64,000 nucleotides of DNA from Streptomyces vinaceus (lineage in GTDB: Bacteria; Actinomycetota; Actinomycetes; Streptomycetales; Streptomycetaceae), in contig NZ_CP023692.1 of NCBI RefSeq assembly GCF_008704935.1, positions 7,293,501 to 7,357,500 of the forward strand, read 5' to 3'. Position numbers and translations under genes: made by a program. Numbering within the stretch: the first letter of the stretch is position 1; each line of letters begins with the position of its first letter. The notes below the pieces were generated by a model, which searched no databases, was not told where the DNA came from, and was given only the letters and a program-made list of their open reading frames with translations. Below, one piece after another: positions 1-7,153 of the stretch.

Positions 1-107
1 GAGGGCGGATTCCACGACCAGTCCCACTTCACCCGGCACTTCAAACGGATCGTGGCACCACCCCCGGGCGCTACGCCGGCTCCGCGCCGGTGCGGCGGGC
101 GGGTTGA
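1..107 (+). CDS. AraC-family regulator, C-terminal end (partial, apparent frameshift)
   Basis: The window opens inside an AraC/XylS DNA-binding domain. The first 17 codons read like the second helix-turn-helix signature (GFHDQSHFTRHFKR), followed by VAPPPG. The expected PPGRYA ending appears only after a change of frame at the C run at 61-65. With one extra C the protein ends in RYAGSAPVRRAG and a TGA at 105-107. The gene starts outside the window, so target and effector are unknown. It is convergent with metX and overlaps its 3' end by about 35 bp. The break has the same form as four others in this window and is more likely a base-calling error than a mutation. Confidence 0.7.
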   Translation, partial: GRIPRPVPLHPALQTDRGTTPGRYAGSAPVRRAG

Positions 108-1270
108 TCCGGCGCGCCCGCCAGGAGTTCCCGTACGAGTCCACCGACCTGCTCCGTCTCCAACAGGAATCCGTCGTGCCCGTACGGGGAGCGGACGACC
201 CGGACCCCGTCCGCGGACGCAATCCCCGCCGCCAGTTCCTCCTGCTGTACGAGGGGGTAGAGGTGGTCGGAGTCCACCCCGGCCACCACCGTCCGCGCCC
301 GTACCCGGCCGAGGGCCGCCCGCGTACCGCCGCGGCCCCGCCCGATGTCATGCGTGTTCATGGCCTCGACCAGCGCCACGTAACTGGCCGCGTCGAACCG
401 CCGGACGAGCTTGGCGGCCTGGTGGTCGAGGTACGACTCGACGCGGTACCGCCCTCCGCGCCAGGGATGTTCCCCCTCCTGGGCCTCGTGGCCGAAGCGG
501 GACTGCAATTCCCCGGCCGAGCGGTAGGTGACGTGTGCGATGCGGCGGGCGATGCCCAGACCCGTGTGCGGTCCCCGCCCGGGGCCGGCATCGTGGTAGT
601 CGCCGCCCCGCCAGTGGGGGTCGGCGCGGATCGCGTGCAGCTGCGCGGAGGCCCAGGCGATCTGCTCCGCGCTCGCCGCCGCCGGACAGGCCAGCAGCAG
701 CAGCGCGCTCACGCGCCGGGATTCCCCGACGGCCCACTCCAACGCCCGCATCCCGCCCATGGATCCGCCGATCACCAGCGCCCAGCGTTCGATGCCGAGC
801 GCGTCGGCGAGACCGACCTCGGCACGTACCTGGTCGCGCTGGGTCAGTCGGGGGAAGGCGCTGCCCCATGCCTTCCCGCCGGGGCCGGGGGAGGCGGGTC
901 CCGTGCTTCCCTGGCAGCCGCCCAGTACGTTCGGCGCGACCACGAACCACCGGTCGGTGTCGAGGGCGCGGCCCGGGCCGACCAGCGCCTCCCACCAGCC
1001 GGCGGTCGGGTGGCCGGGTCCGGCGGCGCCGGCGACGTGGCTGTCGCCGGTCAGCGCGTGCAGGACGAGGACCGCGTTCGAACGGTCGGGCGAGAGCCGT
1101 CCCCAGGTCTCGAACGCCAGCCGCACCCCCGGGAGTACACCGCCCGCCTCCAGCTCCAGCGGCTGTGTGCGCCGGTACCACTGGCGGCGCCCGGGCGGGT
1201 CCCCTTCCCGCCACGCACCGGTGGCGGGAAGGGGGACCTCGGTGGCCGGGGCCGCTGCGGCGGGGTTCAG
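71..1270 (-). CDS. metX: Homoserine O-acetyltransferase MetX (alpha/beta hydrolase fold)
   Basis: Transfers an acetyl group from acetyl-CoA to homoserine, the activation step of methionine synthesis that feeds MetY. Visible signatures are LTGDSHVAG, the nucleophile elbow GGSMGG (Ser about residue 170), an Asp in VDSDHLYP (about 333) and a His in YGHDGF (about 365). The first ATG/GTG/TTG in frame is the GTG at 1126, but that would remove a family-like N-terminus containing ATGAWREGDPPGRRQW. The frame stays open to a CTG at 1268-1270 overlapping the metY stop (CTGA), giving 399 residues. I chose CTG because translational coupling to metY fits and no other start is available. Product assignment is strong; the start codon is an inference. 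Confidence 0.88.
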   Translation of the reverse strand: MNPAAAAPATEVPLPATGAWREGDPPGRRQWYRRTQPLELEAGGVLPGVRLAFETWGRLSPDRSNAVLVLHALTGDSHVAGAAGPGHPTAGWWEALVGPGRALDTDRWFVVAPNVLGGCQGSTGPASPGPGGKAWGSAFPRLTQRDQVRAEVGLADALGIERWALVIGGSMGGMRALEWAVGESRRVSALLLLACPAAASAEQIAWASAQLHAIRADPHWRGGDYHDAGPGRGPHTGLGIARRIAHVTYRSAGELQSRFGHEAQEGEHPWRGGRYRVESYLDHQAAKLVRRFDAASYVALVEAMNTHDIGRGRGGTRAALGRVRARTVVAGVDSDHLYPLVQQEELAAGIASADGVRVVRSPYGHDGFLLETEQVGGLVRELLAGAPDQPARRTGAEPA

Positions 1271-2628
1271 GACACTGCCTTCGCGGCGCGGAAGCCGGCC
1301 TCCAGGTCGGCCTTCAGGTCCGCCGCGTTCTCGATGCCGACCGACAGGCGCACGAGCCCCGCGGTGGTGCCCGTCGCGGCGAGCTGTGCCTCGTCGAGCT
1401 GGCTGTGGGTGGTGGACGCGGGATGGATGACGAGGCTGCGGACGTCACCGATGTTCGCGAGGTGGCTGAACAGCTCCAGTCCGTCCACGAACCGCCGGCC
1501 CGCCTCGACGCCCCCGCGCAGCTCGAACGAGAGGACGGCCCCGGCGCCGCGCGGCAGGTAGCGGCGCCCCGCCTCGTACCAGCGGCTCGACGGCAGGCCG
1601 GGGTAGTGGACCGCCGACACCTCGTCGCGCCTTTCGAGCCACTCTGCCAGCGCCAGGGCGTTCGAGGAATGCCGCTCCAGCCGCAGGCTCAGCGTTTCGA
1701 CGCCCTGGAGCAGCAGGAACGCCGAGTGCGGTGCGATGGCGGGGCCGAGGTCGCGCAGCAGTTGCACGCGCAGCTTGACGGCGTACGCGCCCGCACCGAG
1801 CGCGGGCCAGTAACGCAGGCCGTGGTAGCTGGGATCGGGTTCGGTGAAGTCGGGGAAACGCTCCGGGTGCGCGCCGAAGTCGAAGGTGCCCGCGTCGACG
1901 ACCACACCTCCGATGGTGGTGCCGTGCCCGCCGAGGAACTTGGTGGCCGAGTGGACGACGACGTCCGCCCCGTGCTCGATGGGGCGCAGCAGGTACGGGG
2001 TGGGCACGGTGTTGTCGACGATGAGCGGCAGGCCGGCCGCGTGCGCGACGTCGGCCACGCCCCGGACGTCGAGGACGTTGCCGCGCGGGTTGCCGAGGGT
2101 CTCGGCGAACAGCGCCTTGGTGTGGGGCCGTACGGCGGCCCGCCACGCGTCGAGGTCGTCGGGGTCCTCGACGAAGGACACCTCGATGCCGAACCTCGGC
2201 AGGGTGTGCCGGAACAGGTTGTACGTGCCGCCGTAGAGGGAGGCGCTGGAGACGATGTGATCGCCGGACGAGGCCACGTTCAGGAGCGCGAGGGTCTCGG
2301 CGGCCTGCCCAGAGGCGAGGGCGACGGCGGCGACACCGCCTTCGAGGGCGGCGACGCGCTGTTCGAGGGCGTCCTGGGTGGGGTTGTGGATGCGGGTGTA
2401 GATGTTGCCGGGTTCGGCGAGGGAGAAGAGGTCGGCGGCGTGCCGGGTGTCACGGAAGACGAAGGAGGTGGTCTGGTAGATCGGGACCGCGCGGGCGCCG
2501 GTGGCCGGGTCGGGGGCGGTGCCGGCGTGGAGCTGCTTGGTCTCGAACGACCAGGCCGGCGTACCGGCTCCGGCGGGCTCGCCGTCGGGGGTGTGACCTG
2601 CGGTGACGGCGTCGATGGGCTGGCTCAT
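1267..2628 (-). CDS. metY: O-acetylhomoserine sulfhydrylase / aminocarboxypropyltransferase MetY
   Basis: PLP enzyme of the Cys/Met-metabolism family (453 aa) that converts O-acetylhomoserine plus sulfide to homocysteine. It carries the N-terminal KQLHAG motif, the YTRIHNPT region, the GSGQA-like SGQAAE loop, and the PLP lysine K230 in HSATKFLGGHG. The ATG at 2628 is preceded by GAGGAG at a good distance. It is the first gene of a two-gene operon with metX, the two overlapping at CTGA. A 300-nt leader and a small RRHVD leader peptide lie upstream, suggesting control by sulfur or cysteine supply. Length and motifs fit the sulfhydrylase better than cystathionine gamma-synthase, which is shorter (about 390 aa). 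Confidence 0.93.
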   Translation of the reverse strand: MSQPIDAVTAGHTPDGEPAGAGTPAWSFETKQLHAGTAPDPATGARAVPIYQTTSFVFRDTRHAADLFSLAEPGNIYTRIHNPTQDALEQRVAALEGGVAAVALASGQAAETLALLNVASSGDHIVSSASLYGGTYNLFRHTLPRFGIEVSFVEDPDDLDAWRAAVRPHTKALFAETLGNPRGNVLDVRGVADVAHAAGLPLIVDNTVPTPYLLRPIEHGADVVVHSATKFLGGHGTTIGGVVVDAGTFDFGAHPERFPDFTEPDPSYHGLRYWPALGAGAYAVKLRVQLLRDLGPAIAPHSAFLLLQGVETLSLRLERHSSNALALAEWLERRDEVSAVHYPGLPSSRWYEAGRRYLPRGAGAVLSFELRGGVEAGRRFVDGLELFSHLANIGDVRSLVIHPASTTHSQLDEAQLAATGTTAGLVRLSVGIENAADLKADLEAGFRAAKAVS

Positions 2629-2931
2629 GGGTCTCCTCGGCGATGAGGGTGAACAGGGTGGAGGCGGGCGGCCGCCGGCACTCGCAACGGAGCCCCGACG
2701 CCGCGGACGGGCGTGGGCGCGTTACGGGTACGGGATGGGTACGGGTACGACGGAGCCGGCGCGGGCGGCGCGCGTGGGGGAGTTCACCGTGGAGCCGCGG
2801 CCCGGCGTCGGACGGCCCCCGCCCGGCAGCAGCAGCCGTGGTGGCCACGACGACGGGGCGGAGCGGGAGTACGTACGACGGGTACGCGGGCGCGTGGTGG
2901 AAGGCGCGGGACTATGCCGCGCGGCGCCGCG
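2629..2931 (-). promoter_or_regulatory. Leader between the RRHVD peptide and metY
   Basis: 303 nt with no convincing gene on either strand. It lies between the stop of the small leader peptide and metY and ends in the metY ribosome binding site GAGGAG. A short direct repeat (GTACGGGTACGGG, then GGGTACGGGTACG) lies near 2724-2750. The region could fold to control metY translation, or could hold a SAM-responsive element, but I could not match it to a riboswitch consensus by eye. Confidence 0.4.
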
Positions 2932-3006
2932 TCAGCGGGTGACGGGACAACCCGTGGTCGTGACACGCACGTAGTCGACGTGGCGACGGGTCACGAGTAC
3001 GGTCAT
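2932..3006 (-). CDS. Small RRHVD-type leader peptide upstream of metY
   Basis: A 24-codon ORF starting at ATG 3004-3006. Its core TRRHVDYVRV followed by T-T-G-C-P matches the well-known Streptomyces class of 'putative leader peptides', which carry RRHVDL-x-R followed by a C-terminal cysteine and usually precede sulfur-assimilation genes. Here it precedes metY, as expected. The single Cys codon is TGT, four codons before the stop. By analogy with the cysteine-attenuation leader peptides of mycobacteria, slow decoding at this Cys could free the downstream genes when cysteine is short. That mechanism is inferred; the sequence shows only the conserved core and position. No strong Shine-Dalgarno is visible, so the transcript may be leaderless. 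Confidence 0.72.
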   Translation of the reverse strand: MTVLVTRRHVDYVRVTTTGCPVTR

Positions 3007-3352
3007 GCACCCAGGTAACCACAGGCCGGGCGCGCCGCACCAGCTCTTTCGTCCAGGAGGAGCCTCAGTACGGCTTCCCGCCGGTCCGCGGTGGGCGCGC
3101 CGCCCGTCACGGTGGCGGGCTTGAGGGCCGAGCCGGGGCGGGCGCAGGTGGTCTCGGCGGCGCCGCGCGAGAGGGCGATGCGCTTCTGTGGCGGAGCCGC
3201 GCCGGAGGCGGCACCCGGCGGCGGCGCGGGCGGGTCGGCCGGCCGGTGTCCCGCGATCGGTTTCACGTGCGCCTCGGCCGGCCGGACGTACAGCAGGGAC
3301 ATGCAGGGCGGTCGTTCGCGACGAGGTGGTGTGCAGCAGCCGGACCGTCACA

Positions 3353-3445
3353 ATGCCAAGTCACCGCCGGTACCTGATCGAACTGGCCGACCGGGTCGTG
3401 GAACTGCGCGACGGCCACGTCATCGGGTCCGAAGCCCCACGCTGA
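3353..3445 (+). pseudogene. Remnant of an ABC transporter ATP-binding subunit, C-terminal tail
   Basis: About 30 codons ending in LADRVVELRDGHVIG, which resembles the extreme C-terminus of MacB/LolD-type ATPases (LADRVVxLRDGRVV). No Walker A, signature or Walker B motif lies upstream, so this is at most the tail of a lost gene. The rest of 3007-3494 shows no believable gene. The match is short and a chance origin cannot be excluded. Confidence 0.4.
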
Positions 3446-3494
3446 TGCGGGCGTCCCGCCCGCCGCGTGCCGCGCCCGGCCGGACCGGGTGTGG

Positions 3495-4331
3495 TCAGGC
3501 GGCGAGGATGCCGGTGCCGAGGAGTCCGAAGAGCAGGATTCCGACGGCGATGCGGTAGATGACGAAGGCGTTGAAGGAGTGCTTGGCGACGAACTTGAGG
3601 AGCCAGGCGATGGAGGCGTAGGCGACGGCGAAGGAGACGGCGGTGCCGACGACCAGCGGCAGCGTGTCGACTCCGGCGCCGACGGCGTCCTTGAGCTCGT
3701 AGAGTCCGGCGCCGGTCAGGGCGGGGATCCCGAGGAAGAAGGACAGGCGAGTGGCGGCGACGCGTTCGAGGTCGAGGATGAGGCCGGTGGACATGGTGGC
3801 GCCGGAGCGGGAGAAGCCGGGGAAGAGCAGGGCGAGGATCTGCGAACAGCCCACCAGCATGGCGTCCTTGAGGCCGGTGTCGTCCTCGCCGCGCTTGTGG
3901 CGTCCCATCTGGTCGGCGGCCCACATGAGGCCGCTGCCGACGATGAGGGAGCCGGCGACCACCCACAGGGAGGCCAGGGTGCTCTCGATGAGGGGTTTCG
4001 CGGCGAGCCCGACGACCACGATCGGGATGGTGGCGTAGATGACCCACCAGGCGAACTTGTAGTCGTGGTGGTAGCGCTCCTCGCGGTTGACGAGGCCGCG
4101 TCCCCAGGCGGTCATGATCCGCACGATGTCCTTGAAGAAGTAGACGAGGACCGCGGCGATCGCTCCGACCTGGATGACCGCGGTGAAGGCGACGACGGCC
4201 TTGTCGTCCACGGGGATCCCCATCAGGCCCTCGGTGATCTTCAGGTGGCCGGTCGAGGAGACCGGCAGGAACTCGGTGACCCCCTCGACGATGCCGAGGA
4301 CCGCTGCCTGCCCGATACCGATGGTGCTCAA
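3495..4331 (-). CDS. uppP: Undecaprenyl-diphosphate phosphatase UppP (BacA)
   Basis: Integral membrane enzyme that removes a phosphate from undecaprenyl diphosphate so the lipid carrier can be reused for peptidoglycan; overproduction gives bacitracin resistance. It shows the family signatures GIVEGVTEFLPVSSTGH near the N-terminus and GFSRSGATMSTGL in the second half, with about eight hydrophobic segments. I chose the TTG at 4331 (278 aa) because the family begins right before this motif; the frame continues upstream but reads as non-coding. A perfect GTCTAC-N6-GTAGAC palindrome lies 183 bp upstream in the likely promoter. The same palindrome controls a DedA/PAP2 operon near 51.7 kb, which also acts in C55-lipid recycling. 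Confidence 0.93.
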   Translation of the reverse strand: MSTIGIGQAAVLGIVEGVTEFLPVSSTGHLKITEGLMGIPVDDKAVVAFTAVIQVGAIAAVLVYFFKDIVRIMTAWGRGLVNREERYHHDYKFAWWVIYATIPIVVVGLAAKPLIESTLASLWVVAGSLIVGSGLMWAADQMGRHKRGEDDTGLKDAMLVGCSQILALLFPGFSRSGATMSTGLILDLERVAATRLSFFLGIPALTGAGLYELKDAVGAGVDTLPLVVGTAVSFAVAYASIAWLLKFVAKHSFNAFVIYRIAVGILLFGLLGTGILAA

Positions 4332-4513
4332 TTCGTCCGTCCCTGGGGTTGGTTCGATCTGCTGCTGGTCACAACGCGGCTGACCGCCGCACGGTCCGGG
4401 GCTGTGGATTCGGCGGCAGGGTGCGGCGGGCCGCCGGGCAGCGCGGTCGCGCCCGGAGCCCTTTCCCCGCGGTGCAGTTGGACCCCGGGGCGCACGCCAC
4501 GGCTGACTATAGC

Positions 4514-4531
4514 GTCTACTGTGATGTAGAC
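4514..4531. promoter_or_regulatory. Palindromic operator GTCTAC-N6-GTAGAC upstream of uppP
   Basis: Perfect 6+6 inverted repeat around TGTGAT. On the uppP strand it is followed directly by CTATAG, a plausible -10, so a protein bound here would sit between -35 and -10. The same arms occur at 51752-51769, with the shared extended form GTCTACTG-N3-TGTAGAC. The regulator is not identifiable. The spacing differs from the TACA-N2-TGTA core of BlaI/MecI operators. Confidence 0.7.
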
Positions 4532-4714
4532 ACACGGAAAGGCGGCCGCGTTCCGCTCGGCCGACCTCAGAGCGTCCCTGCCGCTTCGGCGGGCGTGTGA
4601 ACGCGGAGCGTGTCGGCGGCGGGCCGTATTCACCCCGGTCTACGGTGGAGCCGAGGTCCGGCGCCCCGTCATTCCGGGACCTCCCCGTACGCCTTCCCCT
4701 GCGAGGAGCGGCAC

Positions 4715-4792
4715 ATGAACGCGACAACAAGGGCGACCGGCGCCATCGGCTACGCCCGAAGCCGCACGACCCTGACGGCGCATGCGATCTGA
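4715..4792 (+). CDS. Possible 25-residue peptide
   Basis: ATG preceded by GCGAGGAGCGGCAC, a good ribosome binding site, encoding a basic, Thr/Ala-rich 25-residue peptide (MNATTRATGAIGYARSR...). It ends 30 bp before the membrane protein gene at 4823 and could be a leader or small protein of the same transcript. There are no recognisable motifs. The main support is the ribosome binding site and the position. Confidence 0.35.
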   Translation: MNATTRATGAIGYARSRTTLTAHAI

Positions 4793-4822
4793 ACTGCCGC
4801 CGCGCCCGGGAGGGGTTCGGCC

Positions 4823-5527
4823 GTGAGCGGAAAGCGCTCGTCCGACACGGACCGTTCGAGCCCGCAGGAGCCGGGGCCGAAGGGCGGGCCCCGCACCGAG
4901 AGGCGCTGGCCGATGGCCGCAGCGGTCATCGCTTCCGCGGTGCTCACCCTGCTGCTGCCGGACGACCTGCGCCTTGGGCCCCGATGGGCGCTCCCCCTCG
5001 CAGAAGGCCTGCTGCTGGTGGTGCTGATCTCGGGAGACCCCGGTCGGATCAGCCGCCGCTCGACCGTCCTGCGCTCAGTGGCGATCGCCTTGGTCGTCGT
5101 ACTCGTCGGCAGCGCCATGTGGTCGACCCTCCAACTGATCGACGATCTCATCCACGGCGGGCATGAGACCAACTCAGCCGACGCCCTTCTGCTGGCCGGT
5201 GGCAGCGTCTGGGCCACCACCGTCCTCGCCTTCTCCCTCCTGTACTTCGAACTCGACAGCGGCGGGCCGGCCGCCCGGACCCACCACATGCCCCCCACTC
5301 CGGCGCTCGCCTTCCCCCAGCACCTCAGCCCCGAACTGCAGGCCGCGGACTGGCGCCCCCACTACATCGACTACCTCTACCTTGGGTTCACCAATTCCAC
5401 CGCGCTGAGCCCCACCGACGTCATGCCGCTCGCCCCGTGGGCCAAGAGCGTCATGACCCTCCAGTCCGTCCTCTCCCTCATGATCCTGGGACTCGTCGTC
5501 GCCAGGGCCGTGAACGTCCTGGCCTGA
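4823..5527 (+). CDS. Five-segment membrane protein with a channel-like C-terminus
   Basis: 234 aa with a polar N-terminus of about 30 residues, four hydrophobic segments in the first two thirds and a fifth at the C-terminus. The segment YLGFTNSTALSPTDVMP, then APWAKSVMTLQSVLSL and VVARAVN, parallels the pore loop and last helix of two-TM potassium channels (TTLGYGD-x-P, then a LARxxxxLExxxGxxYxxxLVARLV-like helix), but the GYG selectivity motif is replaced by STALSP. I read it as a member of a conserved Streptomyces membrane family related to, but not, a K+ channel. The start GTG at 4823 lacks a strong Shine-Dalgarno. Substrate and role are unknown. Confidence 0.65.
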   Translation: MSGKRSSDTDRSSPQEPGPKGGPRTERRWPMAAAVIASAVLTLLLPDDLRLGPRWALPLAEGLLLVVLISGDPGRISRRSTVLRSVAIALVVVLVGSAMWSTLQLIDDLIHGGHETNSADALLLAGGSVWATTVLAFSLLYFELDSGGPAARTHHMPPTPALAFPQHLSPELQAADWRPHYIDYLYLGFTNSTALSPTDVMPLAPWAKSVMTLQSVLSLMILGLVVARAVNVLA

Positions 5528-5564
5528 GCGGGCCTGTCGCTCGGCGCCGGCTCCTGCGACGCGG

Positions 5565-6344
5565 TCAGGACCAGGGCGGCGAGGACAGCGGCTTGCCCGT
5601 CTCGACATAGGTCTTGAGGTTGGACAGCACTGCCGACCAGCCGCCGGAGGCCTGGCGGTGCTCTTCCTCGTCGCGCAGGTTCTCGTGGGTGACGGTGAGC
5701 CGGACGACGCTGTCGCCGAGCGGCCTGAGGTCGAAGGTGACCGTGGAGGGGCCGTCCGGGCGGTCTTCGTCGGGGCCGGCCCAGGTGAAGACGAGGCGCT
5801 TGCCCGGGATGGCTTCGACGACGGTGCCCACCACGTCGGCGATGCCGGAGCCGTCGGTGCGGCGGTGCTCCCAGGCGGAACCGGGCTGCCAGTCGGAGAC
5901 GTTGCTGTGGCCCCAGTAGGCGGCGGTCGTCTCGGGGTCGGTCAGTGCCTCCCAGACCTTGTCCGCGGTGGCCTCGATGTAGGTGGTGTAGACGAATTGC
6001 GGCTTGTCGGACATGGCGTGCTCGGCCTTCCGTTTCAGTGCGCTCAGGGTCCGCAGGCGCGGGCGTTCGAACTTGTCGATCCACCGTTCCTGGATCTCGT
6101 GGAGCGGTACGGGGTTGAGGTAGTGGAGTTTCTCCCGGCCCCTTCTGGTCGTGCTGACGAGGTTCGCGGCCTCCAGCAGAGCCAGGTGCTGGGTGGCGGC
6201 CTGACGGGACATCGCCAGGCCGTCGCACAGCTCGCTGAGCGTCTGGCCGTTGTTCACGTACAGCCGGTCCAGCAGGTGCCGGCGGGTCGCATCGGACAGA
6301 GCCTTGAAGACCTTGTCCATCTCATCGCTCACATCACCCATCAT
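5565..6344 (-). CDS. ArsR-family regulator fused to an SRPBCC/AHSA1 domain
   Basis: One chain with an ArsR winged helix (FKALSDATRRHLLDRL, then LSELCDGLAMSRQAATQHLALLE, about residues 12-95) followed by an AHSA1/SRPBCC lipid-binding-type domain (YIEATADKVWEALTDPETTAAYWG, about 120-258). In many genomes these are two adjacent genes; here they are fused. No metal-binding ELCVCD motif is present, so the ligand is probably a small molecule held by the SRPBCC cavity. Starts at ATG 6344, 6341 or 6320 are possible; the last gives the usual MDKVFKAL beginning. A near-perfect 20-bp palindrome overlaps the 6344 start, suggesting autoregulation. Confidence 0.85.
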   Translation of the reverse strand: MMGDVSDEMDKVFKALSDATRRHLLDRLYVNNGQTLSELCDGLAMSRQAATQHLALLEAANLVSTTRRGREKLHYLNPVPLHEIQERWIDKFERPRLRTLSALKRKAEHAMSDKPQFVYTTYIEATADKVWEALTDPETTAAYWGHSNVSDWQPGSAWEHRRTDGSGIADVVGTVVEAIPGKRLVFTWAGPDEDRPDGPSTVTFDLRPLGDSVVRLTVTHENLRDEEEHRQASGGWSAVLSNLKTYVETGKPLSSPPWS

Positions 6345-6362
6345 GCAAGTAATTACCTGCAT
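6343..6362. promoter_or_regulatory. 20-bp palindrome at the ArsR-SRPBCC start, probable autoregulatory operator
   Basis: ATGCA-a-GTAAT / ATTAC-c-TGCAT, symmetric except for one position in each arm. Imperfect AT-containing palindromes of this kind at the gene start are typical ArsR-family operators. It stands out against the very GC-rich surroundings. Confidence 0.65.
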
Positions 6363-6511
6363 GTCAAACGGGCGGGACGCACAACCCACCCATTGCGAAG
6401 CCGCCGCCCCGAGGCTGTGGGGCAATCGGGTGAATCGGCACAACCTGCCCGGGGTGCCGTCGTTGATCAAGGCGTTCGTCACCCTGCACTCGGGCAACAG
6501 AAGGACCCCTG

Positions 6512-6922
6512 ATGATCAAGAAGATGATGGCCACCGCCGCCGCCACCGCGTCGATCCTTGGTGCGGGCGCTGCTGTGGCAGCCCCGGCCATGGCCATCGG
6601 CAACGACAACGGGATCAACACCGTCAACGGGAACGGTGCCCAGCAGATCTACGGCAACCAGAAGACCGAAGGCGCGCAGAGCCCGCAGCTCAGCCTGGTC
6701 CAGGGCACCCTCAACAAGCCCTGCATCGGCCTGCCGGTCAAGGTCAACGCCCAGTCGATCCTGGCGGCCCTCAACATCGGCGTCCAGGACGTCAACGTCC
6801 TGTCCAACCCGATGAACCAGCAGTGCACCGAGAACTCCACCCAGGCCAAGGGCGACGAGCCGCTCTCCCACATCCTGGACAACATCCCGGTCCTGTCCGG
6901 CAACCTCTCCGCCGGCAGCTGA
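6512..6922 (+). CDS. rdlA: Rodlin, structural protein of the aerial-hypha and spore rodlet layer
   Basis: 136 aa with a Sec signal peptide (about residues 1-28, ending APAMA) and the mature start IGNDNGINTVNGNG, then SPQLSLVQGTLNKPC and QDVNVLSNPMNQQC, the diagnostic rodlin pattern with two cysteines. Rodlins organise chaplin fibrils into rodlets on Streptomyces spores. The ATG has AGAAGG upstream. S. coelicolor has two neighbouring rodlin genes; here only one is present and no chaplin gene lies in the window. A strong stem-loop follows the stop. It is the clearest genus marker in this stretch. Confidence 0.95.
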   Translation: MIKKMMATAAATASILGAGAAVAAPAMAIGNDNGINTVNGNGAQQIYGNQKTEGAQSPQLSLVQGTLNKPCIGLPVKVNAQSILAALNIGVQDVNVLSNPMNQQCTENSTQAKGDEPLSHILDNIPVLSGNLSAGS

Positions 6923-6940
6923 CGCACAACCCCCTCTGCG

Positions 6941-6990
6941 AGCCGGGGCCTCCGACGCCCGCGCGAGTGCCCACGAGGCCCCGGCTTGTT
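6941..6990 (+). terminator. Strong stem-loop after rodlin
   Basis: A perfect 12-bp GC-rich stem (AGCCGGGGCCTC at 6941-6952 pairing with GAGGCCCCGGCT at 6975-6986) closes a 22-nt loop, followed by TGTT. It lies 18 nt after the rodlin stop and could also serve the oppositely oriented gene ending at 7154. Confidence 0.8.
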
Positions 6991-7153
6991 CCCTGCGGAT
7001 CCGAGGATCTTTCCGCCCCCGGCCGCGGCTCCCCGCCCGCTGCTCCCGGGCCGCTGCTCCCCGTCCGCCGTTGCCGTGACCACGCCGGCCGGCCGCGGGT
7101 GGTCGGTCGGACGTTTGCGCCGCCGCAGGAGCGCATCCGCCAGAAGGTGCCGA

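Noticed and set aside
2629..2931. A SAM riboswitch before metY
   Set aside because: Position would suit it, but I could not recognise a SAM-I, SAM-II or SAM-IV core by eye. A covariance-model search would settle it.
3007..3352. A gene on the minus strand upstream of the leader peptide
   Set aside because: The open frame is Ala/Pro/Arg-rich without any family-like stretch or ribosome binding site.
4514..4531. BlaI/MecI operator
   Set aside because: Arms resemble CTAC/GTAG but spacing is six bases, not the TACA-N2-TGTA core of that family.
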